A DNA stretch of 64,000 nt from Mesorhizobium sp. B2-4-15 (GCF_006658505.1 NZ_VFUZ01000023.1:25412-89411); one strand, 5' to 3'. Positions 9,857 through 18,911 are shown, counted from the stretch's first letter. Numbers and translations are program-made. Notes: a model not told the origin generated them from the sequence alone.

Positions 9857-9982
9857 CCTTCTCCCCGTTTAAGGGGAGAAGGTGGCCCGAAGGGCCGGAT
9901 GAGGGGCAACGCAAAGATTGGCGACCTTGGCGCCGCCCCTCATCTGCCTGCCGGCATCTTCTCCTCGTAAACGGGGAGAAGG
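9857..9982. repeat. Palindromic intergenic element, nuoI-nuoJ
   Basis: The element has two hairpins facing each other. CCTTCTCCCC (9857-9866) pairs with GGGGAGAAGG (9873-9882). At the other end CTTCTCCTCGT pairs with ACGGGGAGAAG with one mismatch (9958-9981). GATGAGGGGC (9898-9907) and its complement GCCCCTCATC (9934-9943) form inner arms. It shares CTCCCCGT, GGGGAGAAGG and ATGAGGGGC with the element before cobL (31818-31945). It lies inside the nuo transcript and could cause processing or partial termination. Confidence 0.8.
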
Positions 9983-9989
9983 ACGCCAA

Positions 9990-10481
9990 TCACCGATAGG
10001 GCGCGTCCAGCGAGATGTTGCGCGCCAGCTCGCGCTCCCACCGGTCGCCATTCGCCAACAGCCTGTCCTTGTCGTAGTAGAGCTCTTCGCGCGTTTCCGT
10101 CGCGAATTCGAAATTCGGCCCCTCGACAATGGCGTCGACCGGACAGGCTTCCTGGCAGAAGCCGCAATAGATGCACTTCACCATGTCGATGTCGTAGCGC
10201 ACCGTGCGGCGCGTGCCGTCATTGCGGCGCGGACCGGCCTCGATGGTGATGGCCTGAGCCGGGCAGATCGCCTCGCACAATTTACAGGCGATGCAGCGTT
10301 CCTCGCCGTTGGGATAGCGGCGCAGCGCATGCTCGCCGCGGAAGCGCGGGCTCACCGGCCCCTTCTCGTGCGGATAGTTGATCGTCTCCTTCGGCGCGAA
10401 GAACTGGCGCATCGACAGGAAGAAGGCGCTGACGAAATCCTGCAGCAGCAGCGATTTTGCGGCCTGAGCTAGCGCGTTCAT
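9990..10481 (-). CDS. nuoI: NADH-quinone oxidoreductase subunit I
   Basis: A 163-residue TYKY-type subunit carrying clusters N6a and N6b in the peripheral arm. Two 4Fe-4S motifs are complete: C63, C66, C69, C73 and C103, C106, C109, C113. The longer open frame (15 more residues) reads into the preceding gene, so ATG at 10481 is chosen. That ATG overlaps the stop of the 69-residue membrane ORF by four bases (ATGA), an unusual junction because nuoH normally precedes nuoI directly. Confidence 0.96.
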   Translation of the reverse strand: MNALAQAAKSLLLQDFVSAFFLSMRQFFAPKETINYPHEKGPVSPRFRGEHALRRYPNGEERCIACKLCEAICPAQAITIEAGPRRNDGTRRTVRYDIDMVKCIYCGFCQEACPVDAIVEGPNFEFATETREELYYDKDRLLANGDRWERELARNISLDAPYR

Positions 10482-10687
10482 TGGCCACTCCCATACAGGT
10501 TTATTGCAATGAAATAGCCCGCACATCCAAACAGGATGGGCGTCACGACACGAAACACAAATACTATCGGCTTTACAGCGTCCGCGCTTAGTTGCTTCAA
10601 AATACGAGGCAGCAGAACCAGATACTCGAACAACGCGATAAGAAGGCCGACAATTGCTCCCAAAAAGCCGACAGACAAATTACTCAT
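10478..10687 (-). CDS. Small membrane ORF inserted between nuoH and nuoI
   Basis: A 69-residue protein (MSNLSVGFLGAIVG...) not recognised as any standard complex I subunit. Two hydrophobic helices (about residues 5-27 and 41-63) flank a short basic/polar loop (RILKQLSAD). Its ATG shares a base with the nuoH stop (TGATG) and its stop overlaps the nuoI start (ATGA), so it is translationally locked into the operon. The base composition is visibly more AT-rich than that of the flanking nuo genes, which hints at later acquisition. It could be an accessory or assembly factor of the membrane arm, or a passenger. The function is unknown. Confidence 0.65.
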   Translation of the reverse strand: MSNLSVGFLGAIVGLLIALFEYLVLLPRILKQLSADAVKPIVFVFRVVTPILFGCAGYFIAINLYGSGQ

Positions 10688-11730
10688 CACGCAAACCCCG
10701 TGATCTTGAGGAAGGCGGCGGTGGCGACCACCATGAACAGCGAGATCGGCAGGAACACCTTCCAGCCAAGCCGCATCAACTGGTCGTAGCGGTAGCGCGG
10801 CACGAATGCTTTCACCATCGAAATGCCGAAGAACACGAAGCAGACCTTCAGCACGAACCAGATGACGCCCGGCACCCAGGTGAAGGGCGCGAAGTTGAAG
10901 GGGGGCAACCAGCCGCCAAGGAACAGGATGGTGGCCAGCGCGCACATCAGCACGATGGCGACGTATTCACCGAGGAAGAAGAGCAGGAACGGCGTCGACG
11001 AATATTCGACCATGTGGCCGGCGACCAGTTCCGATTCGGCTTCCACCAGATCGAAAGGCGGCCGGTTCGTCTCGGCCAGGGCCGAGATGAAGAAGATGAT
11101 GAACATCGGGAACAGTGCCAGCCAGTTCCAGTCGAGGAACGTGTTGGGCAGGCCAAGCCGCGTGCCGAGTCCACCCTGCTGCGATAGCACGATATCGCTG
11201 AGGTTGAGCGAGCCGGCGGTGAGCAGCACGGTGACGATGACGAAGCCGATCGAGACTTCGTAGGACACCATCTGCGCCGCCGAACGCAGCGCGCCGAGGA
11301 ACGGATATTTCGAGTTGGAGGCCCAGCCGCCCATGATAACGCCATAGACCTCGAGCGAGGAGATGGCGAAGACATAGAGGATGCCGACATTGACATTGGC
11401 GATTGCCCAGCCCTGGTCGACCGGAATGACCGCCCAGGCCGAGATCGCCAGCACCGCCGACACAAGCGGCGCCAAAAGGAAGACGCCCTTGTTGGCACCC
11501 GACGGGATCACCGGCTCCTTGAAGACGAATTTCAGCAGGTCGGCGAAGGCCTGCAGCGTACCGAACGGGCCGACCACATTCGGACCGCGGCGCAGCTGCA
11601 CCGCCGCCCAGATCTTGCGGTCGGCATAGAGGATGTAGGCGACAAAGATCAGCAGCACCACGATCAGCACGACCGATTTCAACAGGATCAGCAGCGCCGG
11701 CAGCACGTAGAAGGAGAAGAAAGTGTCCAT
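10687..11730 (-). CDS. nuoH: NADH-quinone oxidoreductase subunit H
   Basis: A 347-residue subunit that joins the peripheral and membrane arms and helps form the quinone chamber. About eight hydrophobic helices are visible, and the conserved loop motifs RRGPNVVGPFG (early) and AETNRPPFDLVEAESELVAG (acidic loop near the middle) are intact. ATG at 11730 (MDTFFSFY) is chosen over an upstream in-frame start that overlaps nuoG. The stop codon overlaps the next small ORF. Confidence 0.96.
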   Translation of the reverse strand: MDTFFSFYVLPALLILLKSVVLIVVLLIFVAYILYADRKIWAAVQLRRGPNVVGPFGTLQAFADLLKFVFKEPVIPSGANKGVFLLAPLVSAVLAISAWAVIPVDQGWAIANVNVGILYVFAISSLEVYGVIMGGWASNSKYPFLGALRSAAQMVSYEVSIGFVIVTVLLTAGSLNLSDIVLSQQGGLGTRLGLPNTFLDWNWLALFPMFIIFFISALAETNRPPFDLVEAESELVAGHMVEYSSTPFLLFFLGEYVAIVLMCALATILFLGGWLPPFNFAPFTWVPGVIWFVLKVCFVFFGISMVKAFVPRYRYDQLMRLGWKVFLPISLFMVVATAAFLKITGFA

Positions 11731-11732
11731 GC

Positions 11733-13814
11733 TTATTCCGCCGCCTGCTTGAAGCCGCTCTTGGCCAGTGCCGAGCATTCCGCCATCACGGCCGATGCCC
11801 GCGCGATCGGGTTGGTCAAATAGAAATCCTTCACCGGCGAGGTGAAGGTGCCCTTGTTCAGCCGCCCGCCGAGTTTCGCCGCGCTGGCGATATCCGCGGC
11901 GCTGCCGGCCGCGATCTGGTCGATGCGGGCAAGATGCGGGTACTCGCCGTAGAGCTTGTGGCGCAGTTGCGGCAGCGAATCGAACGGCAGCTTCTTGCCC
12001 AGCACATCCGACAGCGCCCGCAAAATGGCCCAGTCCTCGCGGGCATCGCCCGGCGCGAAGCCGGCGCGGTTGGTCTGCTGCACGCGCCCTTCGGTGTTGA
12101 CGTAGGTGCCGGACTTTTCCGTGTAGGCGGCCGCCGGCAGGATGACATTGGCGCGGTGCGCGCCGGCATCGCCATGGGTGCCGATATAGACGACGAAGGC
12201 GCCGCCTGTCTTGCCCATGTCGATCTCGTCGGCACCGAGCAGGAACAGCACGTCCGTTTCACCCAGCATGCCGGCGACGTTCTTGCCGCCCTCGCCCGGC
12301 ACGAAGCCGAGATCGAGGCCGCCGACACGTCCGGCCGCGTTGTGCAGAACGGCAAAGCCGTTCCAGTCAGCGCGGGCGGCGTTGACGGCAGCGGCAAGCC
12401 TTGCCGCCTGGCCGAGCACGGCCGCGCCGTCGGCGCGCGCCAACGCGCCCTGGCCGACGATGATCAGCGGATGCGTCGCCTTCTTCAGCGTCTGGAAGAA
12501 CTTGCCATTGCCGTCGGCCAAATCCTTCAGCGAGTCCGGCCCGGCGCCCAGCAGTTCATAGTCATAGCGCGTGTCGCCGATCTCGCCGATGACGCCGACC
12601 GGCAGATCGCCAATCCGCCAGCGCTTGCGGATGCGGGCGTTGAGCACCGAGGCTTCGAAGCGCGGATTGGCGCCAATGATCAGCACCGCATCGGCCTGCT
12701 CGATACCCTCTATGGTCGGGTTGAAGATGTAGCTGGCGCGTCCGAGCGCCGGATCGAGCGCGGCACCGTCCTGAAGGCAGTCGACATTCTTCGAACCGAG
12801 CGAGGCCATCAAGAGCTTCAGCGCGTAGATTTCCTCGACCGCGGCGAGATCGCCAGCAATGGCGCCGATCTTGTCGGGCGATGTCTTCGACACCGCGTCC
12901 TTGATCGCGGCGAACGCTTCGGCCCAGCTTGCCGGAACCAGCTTGCCGTCCTTGCGCACATAGGGCCGGTCGAGGCGCTGCGTGCGCAATCCGTCCCAGA
13001 TGAAGCGGGTCTTGTCGGAGATCCACTCCTCGTTCACCTGCTCGTTGACGCGCGGCAGGATGCGCATCACTTCGCGGCCACGGCTATCGATGCGGATCGC
13101 CGAACCGACCGCGTCCATCACGTCGATGGATTCGGTCTTGGTCAGTTCCCACGGCCGCGCCTGGAAGGCGAACGGCTTGGACGTCAGCGCACCCACGGGG
13201 CACAGGTCAATGACATTACCCTGCAGCTCCGAGGTCATCGCCTGTTCGAGATAGGTGGTGATCTCGGCGTCCTCGCCACGGCCGATCAGGCCGAGTTCGG
13301 AAATGCCGGCGACTTCGGTGGTGAAGCGGACACAGCGCGTGCAGTGGATGCAGCGGTTCATCACCGTCTTGACCAGCGGCCCGATATACTTGTCTTCGAC
13401 CGCGCGCTTGTTTTCGTGATAGCGCGAGGAATCGACGCCGAAGGCCATCGCCTGGTCCTGCAGGTCGCACTCGCCGCCCTGGTCGCAGATCGGGCAATCC
13501 AGCGGATGGTTGATCAGCAGGAATTCCATCACGCCTTCCCGGGCTTTCTTGACCATCGGCGTGTTGGTGAAGATTTCCGGCGGCTCGCCGTTGGGACCGG
13601 GGCGCAGGTCGCGCACGCCCATGGCGCAGGAAGCCTGCGGCTTGGGCGGCCCGCCCTTCACCTCGATCAGGCACATGCGGCAATTGCCGGCGATCGACAG
13701 CCGCTCGTGAAAGCAGAAGCGCGGCACTTCCGCACCCGCGTCCTCGGCCGCCTGCAGCAGCGTGTAGTGGTCGGGTACAGTAATTTCTTTCCCGTCGACC
13801 TTGAGCTTTGCCAT
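11733..13814 (-). CDS. nuoG: NADH-quinone oxidoreductase subunit G
   Basis: A 693-residue iron-sulfur subunit of the peripheral arm. Cluster ligands are all present: C34, C45, C48, C63 (2Fe-2S N1b), H103, C107, C110, C116 (N5) and C155, C158, C161, C205 (N4). A molybdopterin-oxidoreductase-like domain follows from about residue 220. ATG at 13814 (MAKLKVDGKEI) matches the family start; 12 upstream basic residues are excluded. It precedes nuoH with a 2-base gap. Confidence 0.96.
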   Translation of the reverse strand: MAKLKVDGKEITVPDHYTLLQAAEDAGAEVPRFCFHERLSIAGNCRMCLIEVKGGPPKPQASCAMGVRDLRPGPNGEPPEIFTNTPMVKKAREGVMEFLLINHPLDCPICDQGGECDLQDQAMAFGVDSSRYHENKRAVEDKYIGPLVKTVMNRCIHCTRCVRFTTEVAGISELGLIGRGEDAEITTYLEQAMTSELQGNVIDLCPVGALTSKPFAFQARPWELTKTESIDVMDAVGSAIRIDSRGREVMRILPRVNEQVNEEWISDKTRFIWDGLRTQRLDRPYVRKDGKLVPASWAEAFAAIKDAVSKTSPDKIGAIAGDLAAVEEIYALKLLMASLGSKNVDCLQDGAALDPALGRASYIFNPTIEGIEQADAVLIIGANPRFEASVLNARIRKRWRIGDLPVGVIGEIGDTRYDYELLGAGPDSLKDLADGNGKFFQTLKKATHPLIIVGQGALARADGAAVLGQAARLAAAVNAARADWNGFAVLHNAAGRVGGLDLGFVPGEGGKNVAGMLGETDVLFLLGADEIDMGKTGGAFVVYIGTHGDAGAHRANVILPAAAYTEKSGTYVNTEGRVQQTNRAGFAPGDAREDWAILRALSDVLGKKLPFDSLPQLRHKLYGEYPHLARIDQIAAGSAADIASAAKLGGRLNKGTFTSPVKDFYLTNPIARASAVMAECSALAKSGFKQAAE

Positions 13815-13887
13815 TCGTCTCAAACCCCTGCGGATTTCCCGCAATCTCATTTCCCGGGCGCGACAGACGCAGCGCCCGACATTTCAT

Positions 13888-14583
13888 TCACGTCTTCGCG
13901 GCCAATGCCGCCGCCTGGGCAGTCCAGTCGTCGCGGCCGATGCGGCCCTTGAACGACAGATAGTCGTCGACCCAGGCGATCTCTTGCGGCGACCACGCGG
14001 CGATCTGGGCGAACGTCCAGATACCGAGACCGTTCAGCACCTTCTCCAACTTCGGGCCAATACCCGATATCGCCTTCAGATCCGAAGGCTTCGCCGGTCT
14101 GTCGATGGCCTTGGGCTGGCGGAAATCCTCCGGCAGCAGCACATCGGCGGCCTCGCCCGCTGCCGGACCGGCATCAGCCACCGGCCCCGTGGTGGCGGCT
14201 TCCTTGGCGGCGATGTCCGTGACTTCCTGCGCGAAGGACTGCGCCTCGGCAATTAGGCTCTTCGCCGTCACGCGCGCCTTGGTGGACGACGAGTTCGCGT
14301 CCTCGAATTGCTCGATGCGCGCCTCGAAATCCTCGATCAGCGGCTGCATAAGGCGCTGGGATGCCTCGGCGGCTCCCGAAAGCGCGCCCATCCAGACGCC
14401 GAACGCATGGTTGGCGAACCCGATGCCAAGCGCCGACATCGCCGCCGCGCCCGCGACAGGGTGCGCGAGAAGGTTGACGGCGCTGGCCATCTCCTTCGGC
14501 ATCATCCTGGTCAGGTCCTGGTTCATTTTCTCGAGCTGGTCCAAATTGGGCATCAATGAGTAGGGTGTCGAATACGGCGCCAT
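13888..14583 (-). CDS. HhH-domain protein of the nuo operon
   Basis: A 231-residue protein between nuoF and nuoG, not one of the 14 core subunits. Residues about 30-130 are helical and Ala-rich, including a phasin-like stretch. From about residue 164 there is a helix-hairpin-helix domain (DLKAISGIGPKLEKVLNGLG) followed by WTFAQIAAW and a WVDDYLSFKGRIGRDDW tail. The same module forms the C-terminus of NuoE from this operon (residues about 354-433), so the two may be related by duplication and may sit at the same place near the peripheral arm. AGGAGA precedes the ATG. Automatic pipelines may call this a nuclease, which the sequence does not show. Confidence 0.7.
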   Translation of the reverse strand: MAPYSTPYSLMPNLDQLEKMNQDLTRMMPKEMASAVNLLAHPVAGAAAMSALGIGFANHAFGVWMGALSGAAEASQRLMQPLIEDFEARIEQFEDANSSSTKARVTAKSLIAEAQSFAQEVTDIAAKEAATTGPVADAGPAAGEAADVLLPEDFRQPKAIDRPAKPSDLKAISGIGPKLEKVLNGLGIWTFAQIAAWSPQEIAWVDDYLSFKGRIGRDDWTAQAAALAAKT

Positions 14584-14646
14584 AGAAATTCTCCTGGTCG
14601 TTTCTTCGTTTGCCCCGCCCCGTTATTCCCGCAGTCGCAAATTCTT

Positions 14647-15951
14647 CTATTCCGCCGCCACCATCACCGGTTCGGCCCGGTGCGCGTTGCGCGAAAACTC
14701 GTCGATGCGCCGCTCCACCTCGCCGCGGAAATGCCGCATCAGACCCTGGATCGGCCACGCCGCCGCATCGCCCAGCGCGCAGATCGTGTGACCCTCGACC
14801 TGCTTGGTGACATCCAGCAGCATGTCGATCTCGCGCTTGTGCGCCTCGCCGCGCACCAGGCGCTCCATCACCCGCCACATCCAGCCGGTGCCTTCGCGGC
14901 ATGGCGTGCACTGGCCGCAGCTCTCATGCTTGTAGAAGTAGGACAGCCGCGCGATCGCCTTCACGATATCGGTCGACTTGTCCATGACGATGACGGCCGC
15001 CGTGCCAAGGCCAGATTTGAGATCGCGCAGCGCGTCGAAATCCATCGGCGTGTCGATGATCTGCTCGGCCGGCACCAGCGGCACCGAGGCGCCGCCCGGA
15101 ATGACGGCAAGCAGATTGTCCCAGCCGCCGCGAATACCGCCGCAATGCGTCTCGATCAGTTCACGGAACGGGATCGACATCGCCTCTTCGACGGTGCACG
15201 GATTGTTGACGTGGCCGGAGACGCAGAACAGCTTGGTGCCGACATTGTTCGGCCGGCCGAAGGACGAAAACCATGCCGCGCCCCGGCGCAGGATGGTCGG
15301 CGCCACAGCGATCGATTCGACATTGTTGACGGTGGTCGGGCAGCCATAGAGGCCGACATTGGCCGGGAATGGCGGCTTCAGCCTGGGCTGGCCCTTCTTG
15401 CCTTCGAGGCTTTCCAGAAGCGCCGTTTCCTCGCCGCAGATATAGGCGCCGGCGCCGTGATGCATATAGACGTCGAAATCATAGCCGGACGTGTTGCCCT
15501 TGCCGATCAGCTTGGCTTCATAGGCCTCGTCGATGGCGCGCTGCAGCGCCTCGCGCTCGCGGATGAACTCGCCGCGCACATAGATGTAGGCGGCTATCGC
15601 GCCCATGGCGAAGCCGGCGAGCAACGCGCCCTCGACCAGCGTGTGCGGGTCATTGCGCAGGATGTCGCGGTCCTTGCAGGTGCCGGGCTCTGATTCGTCG
15701 GCATTAATGACCAGATAGCTCGGACGGCCGTCGCTCTGCTTGGGCATGAACGACCATTTGAGGCCCGTCGGGAAACCGGCGCCGCCACGGCCGCGCAGGC
15801 CCGACGCCTTCATCTCGTTGACGATCCAGTCGCGCCCCTTGGCGACAATGCCGGGGGTGTTGTCCCAGGCGCCGCGCGCCATCGCACCAGCCAGCGACCT
15901 GTCGAAGAGGCCATAGATGTTTGTGAAGATGCGATCTTTGTCCTGAAGCAT
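14647..15951 (-). CDS. nuoF: NADH-quinone oxidoreductase subunit F
   Basis: A 434-residue flavoprotein that oxidises NADH through FMN. The glycine-rich FMN/NADH loop GLRGRGGAGFPTG is at residues 51-63, the NADH-binding segment GAGAYICGEETALLES is in the middle, and the N3 4Fe-4S ligands are C345, C348, C351 and C391. It lies 10 bases after nuoE. Confidence 0.97.
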   Translation of the reverse strand: MLQDKDRIFTNIYGLFDRSLAGAMARGAWDNTPGIVAKGRDWIVNEMKASGLRGRGGAGFPTGLKWSFMPKQSDGRPSYLVINADESEPGTCKDRDILRNDPHTLVEGALLAGFAMGAIAAYIYVRGEFIREREALQRAIDEAYEAKLIGKGNTSGYDFDVYMHHGAGAYICGEETALLESLEGKKGQPRLKPPFPANVGLYGCPTTVNNVESIAVAPTILRRGAAWFSSFGRPNNVGTKLFCVSGHVNNPCTVEEAMSIPFRELIETHCGGIRGGWDNLLAVIPGGASVPLVPAEQIIDTPMDFDALRDLKSGLGTAAVIVMDKSTDIVKAIARLSYFYKHESCGQCTPCREGTGWMWRVMERLVRGEAHKREIDMLLDVTKQVEGHTICALGDAAAWPIQGLMRHFRGEVERRIDEFSRNAHRAEPVMVAAE

Positions 15952-15961
15952 TGTTCGTTCC

Positions 15962-17263
15962 TCAGACCGGCTTCTTGCCGAAGACGCGGATGTATTCGGC
16001 GATGCCGCCCTTGGCGAGCGCCTTGGCCTGCTTGACCCAGTCGTCCCGGTCGATGCGGCCCTGGAAGGAGAGATAGCCGTCCACCCACTCGCGCTCGGCC
16101 TTCTGCCACGAAGCGACCTGCGCGAAGGTGTAGATGCCCAGCGAATGCAGGATGCCCTCGATCTTCGGCCCGACGCCCGAGATCAGCTTGAGATCGTCGA
16201 CCGAAGCCGGGCGCTCGATTCCGGCCGGACGGTTCTTGTCTTCGAGCGAGGGCTTTGCCGTCTTGGCGGCAGGCTGCTTGGCTTCCGGCGACTTGAAAGC
16301 GCCGGCCGGTTCGGACTTGGGCTTCGGCCCGCTGCGCGGCTTCGAAACCGCCTCGACTTCCGGGGCAGCTTGATTGGCGTTAGCGGCGGAGTGGCGCGGC
16401 GGTCTGACGCTTGCCGCCTTCTCCTCGGCCAGCGCGACCTTGACCGGCGACGGTGTCGTCATCGCCGGGCTCGTTTCCAGCGCATCGGTCTTCGGCTTGC
16501 TGGACTTCGATGGCCCGACCGGAGCCGTCGGTGCCGGAGCAGCAGGCGGCTGCGAGACAACGGCCGCAGGCGCGCTCGCCGGAACGGCCGCAGCCTTGGC
16601 TGCTTTCGCCGCCGCCCTGGCGTCCCTGTCCCGGGTCGATTTCAGGATCGCTTTCTCGCTTGTCAGCGTCGTCAGGCCCGAGGCCGGTTCCGAGCCTGTG
16701 CGGCCGTTCTGCGGTCCCGGCGGCACCGAAGCCCCCTTGCCCGCATCATAGAGATCGATGATCTCGGCCAGCCGTTCGGGCGTCAGGTCCTCGAACGTAT
16801 CCTTGAAGATCATGACCATTGGCGCGTTGACGCAGGCGCCAAGGCACTCGACCTCCTCCCACGAAAGCGTACCCTTGTCGTTGGTGTGGAACTGGTCGTG
16901 GTGGATTTTCGAGCGGCACACATCCATCAGCGCTTCCGAACCGCGCAGCATGCAAGGTGTGGTGCCGCAGACCTGGATATGCGCGCGCGTGCCGACTGGA
17001 CTAAGCTGGTACTGCGTGTAGAAGGTCGCGACCTCTAGCCCGCGGATACGGGGCATTTCAAGCATGTCGCAGATGCTCTCGATCGCCGCCTTGGTGACCC
17101 AGCCTTCCTGTTCCTGCGCCAGCATCAGAAGCGGGATGATCGCCGACTGCTCGCGGCCCTTCGGATACTTCTTGATCCATTGCTTCGCCGCTGCCGCGTT
17201 CGCCCTGTTGAAGGCGAAGGAGGCTGGCTGGACGCTGGCTTCTGCGAGACGGCGGACTGACAT
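15962..17263 (-). CDS. nuoE: NADH-quinone oxidoreductase subunit E with C-terminal extension
   Basis: The first 175 residues are a normal thioredoxin-fold NuoE with 2Fe-2S (N1a) ligands C99, C104, C140 and C144. It then continues to 433 residues, more than twice the size of the E. coli subunit. Residues about 180-340 are an Ala/Pro/Lys/Ser-rich low-complexity linker. Residues about 354-433 form a helix-hairpin-helix module (DLKLISGVGPKIEGILHSLG) with a WVDGYLSFQGRIDRDDW tail, closely matching the end of the separate protein at 13888-14583. The extension looks typical of alphaproteobacteria and its role is unknown. It starts directly after nuoD (adjacent stop and start). Confidence 0.94.
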   Translation of the reverse strand: MSVRRLAEASVQPASFAFNRANAAAAKQWIKKYPKGREQSAIIPLLMLAQEQEGWVTKAAIESICDMLEMPRIRGLEVATFYTQYQLSPVGTRAHIQVCGTTPCMLRGSEALMDVCRSKIHHDQFHTNDKGTLSWEEVECLGACVNAPMVMIFKDTFEDLTPERLAEIIDLYDAGKGASVPPGPQNGRTGSEPASGLTTLTSEKAILKSTRDRDARAAAKAAKAAAVPASAPAAVVSQPPAAPAPTAPVGPSKSSKPKTDALETSPAMTTPSPVKVALAEEKAASVRPPRHSAANANQAAPEVEAVSKPRSGPKPKSEPAGAFKSPEAKQPAAKTAKPSLEDKNRPAGIERPASVDDLKLISGVGPKIEGILHSLGIYTFAQVASWQKAEREWVDGYLSFQGRIDRDDWVKQAKALAKGGIAEYIRVFGKKPV

Positions 17264-18454
17264 TTAGCGATCGACCTCACCAAACACGATGTCGAGGGAG
17301 CCGAGGACGGCGGTGACGTCGGCCAGCATGTGGCCGCGGCACAGGAAATCCATGGCCTGAAGATGCGCGAAGCCGGGGGCGCGCAGCTTGCAGCGGTAGG
17401 GCTTGTTGGTGCCGTCGGAAACCAGATAGACACCGAACTCGCCCTTCGGCGCCTCGACGGCCGCGTAGACCTCGCCGGCCGGCACGCGGTAACCCTCGGT
17501 ATAGAGTTTGAAGTGATGGATCAGCGCTTCCATCGAGCGCTTCATCGCCGCGCGCTTCGGCGGCACCACCTTGCCGTCGAGGTTCGACACCGGACCGGCG
17601 CTTTCCTTGCCGAGCAGCAGATCGACGCACTGGCGCATGATCCGGGCCGACTGGCGCATCTCTTCCATGCGCACGAGATAGCGGTCGAAACAGTCGCCGT
17701 TCTTGCCGATCGGAATGTCGAAATCCATTTCCGAATAGCATTCGTAGGGCTGCGATTTGCGCAGATCCCACGCCGCGCCCGAACCGCGCACCATCACGCC
17801 CGAAAAGCCCCAGGCCCAGGCGTCGGCCAGCGAAACCGTACCGATATCGACATTGCGCTGCTTGAAGATGCGGTTGCCGGTGAGCAGTGCATCAAGGTCG
17901 TCGATCGACTTCAGGAACGGATCGATCCACTTGCCGATATCCTCGACCAGCTTCTGCGGCAGGTCCTGATGGACGCCGCCGGGACGGAAATAGGCCGCAT
18001 GCATCCGCGAGCCGGAAGCCCGCTCATAGAATACCATCAGCTTTTCACGCTCGACGAAACCCCACAGCGGCGGCGTCAGAGCGCCGACGTCCATCGCCTG
18101 CGTCGTCACATTGAGGATGTGCGACATGATGCGGCCGATTTCGCAATAGAGCACGCGGATCAGCTGGCCACGCTTCGGCACGTCGATGCCGAGCAGGCGC
18201 TCGGCGGCAAGCGCGAAGGCATGCTCCTGGTTCATCGGCGCGCAATAATCCAGCCGGTCGAGATAGGGCACCGCCTGCAGGTAGGTCTTGGCCTCGATCA
18301 GCTTCTCGGTGCCGCGGTGCAGCAACCCGATATGCGGATCGACGCGATCGACCACTTCCCCGTCAAGCTCCAGCACGAGGCGCAAAACGCCGTGTGCGGC
18401 CGGGTGCTGCGGGCCGAAGTTGATGTTGAAATTGCGGACGGAGGTTTCAGCCAT
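17264..18454 (-). CDS. nuoD: NADH-quinone oxidoreductase subunit D
   Basis: A 396-residue 49-kDa-type subunit forming the quinone site together with NuoB. The N-terminal FGPQHPAAHGVLRL motif (quinone-site His) and the conserved LDYCAPMNQEHAF and RAPGFAHLQAMD segments are intact. It is not fused to NuoC. It is separated from nuoC by about 480 bases holding an inserted four-helix-bundle gene and repeats, so nuoC-nuoD coupling is broken at this point. Confidence 0.97.
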   Translation of the reverse strand: MAETSVRNFNINFGPQHPAAHGVLRLVLELDGEVVDRVDPHIGLLHRGTEKLIEAKTYLQAVPYLDRLDYCAPMNQEHAFALAAERLLGIDVPKRGQLIRVLYCEIGRIMSHILNVTTQAMDVGALTPPLWGFVEREKLMVFYERASGSRMHAAYFRPGGVHQDLPQKLVEDIGKWIDPFLKSIDDLDALLTGNRIFKQRNVDIGTVSLADAWAWGFSGVMVRGSGAAWDLRKSQPYECYSEMDFDIPIGKNGDCFDRYLVRMEEMRQSARIMRQCVDLLLGKESAGPVSNLDGKVVPPKRAAMKRSMEALIHHFKLYTEGYRVPAGEVYAAVEAPKGEFGVYLVSDGTNKPYRCKLRAPGFAHLQAMDFLCRGHMLADVTAVLGSLDIVFGEVDR

Positions 18455-18473
18455 TCTGGCGCCTCTGGCGACG

Positions 18474-18499
18474 AGTCAGTAGTGAGTAGTGAGTAGTGA
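18474..18499. repeat. GTAGTGA tandem repeat, nuoD side of the insertion
   Basis: Three perfect 7-bp units GTAGTGA (18479-18499) preceded by AGTCA. The complement-sense units ACTACTGACTACT lie on the other side of the inserted four-helix-bundle gene (18912-18938), so the insertion is bracketed by inverted repeats of one motif. Confidence 0.75.
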
Positions 18500-18520
18500 C
18501 CATCAATCTCAATGCCTACT

Positions 18521-18898
18521 TCATTCCGCCTGCTTGGCCTGCACTGTGCGAATGAGAGATCTCGTCATCTTTCCAATCTCTTCGCATCGCAGCAGCAGTT
18601 CAATCTCGTTGTCTTTTTCTAACAAGCCAACCCGGCCTGCCAGCAATATGTGCGTTTCCAGTTCCTTCAACGAACCCTGCGCCATGCGCAAAAATTGAAC
18701 GAACGAACCTCTGTTTTCCCGACCGTAGCCCTCTGCGATGTTGGCCGCGATCGAAACCGCCGATCGGCGCATCTGCGAGGTCATGCCGTAGATCTCCTCC
18801 TTCGGAAACTCTCTGGTGAAGCGATAACAGTCTTCTGCGAGTGCCATCGCCGATTGCCACACCTTCAAGTCGCGATAAGATTCGATCCGTTGCTCCAA
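18521..18898 (-). CDS. Four helix bundle protein (23S rRNA IVP type)
   Basis: A 125-residue protein of the S23/IVP four-helix-bundle family, recognised by YRDLKVWQSAM near the start, the central MRRSAVSIAANIAEGYGR signature and a helical C-terminus. Members were first noted inside intervening sequences of 23S rRNA and are also scattered singly through genomes; their role is unclear. Here the gene sits between nuoC and nuoD in the same orientation, framed by inverted GTAGTGA-type repeats, which suggests it travelled with them. It is the only part of the nuo operon with no respiratory role, apart from the small ORF at 10478-10687. Confidence 0.85.
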   Translation of the reverse strand: MEQRIESYRDLKVWQSAMALAEDCYRFTREFPKEEIYGMTSQMRRSAVSIAANIAEGYGRENRGSFVQFLRMAQGSLKELETHILLAGRVGLLEKDNEIELLLRCEEIGKMTRSLIRTVQAKQAE

Positions 18899-18911
18899 TT
18901 CTTCCCCACCG

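Noticed and set aside
11934..13952. Long plus-strand frame of 672 codons
   Set aside because: Antisense to nuoG, which has all its iron-sulfur ligands; no protein-like features.
13888..14583. Calling the nuo-operon HhH protein a DNA nuclease
   Set aside because: Only a helix-hairpin-helix module is visible, with no nuclease motif; the operon context points to complex I.
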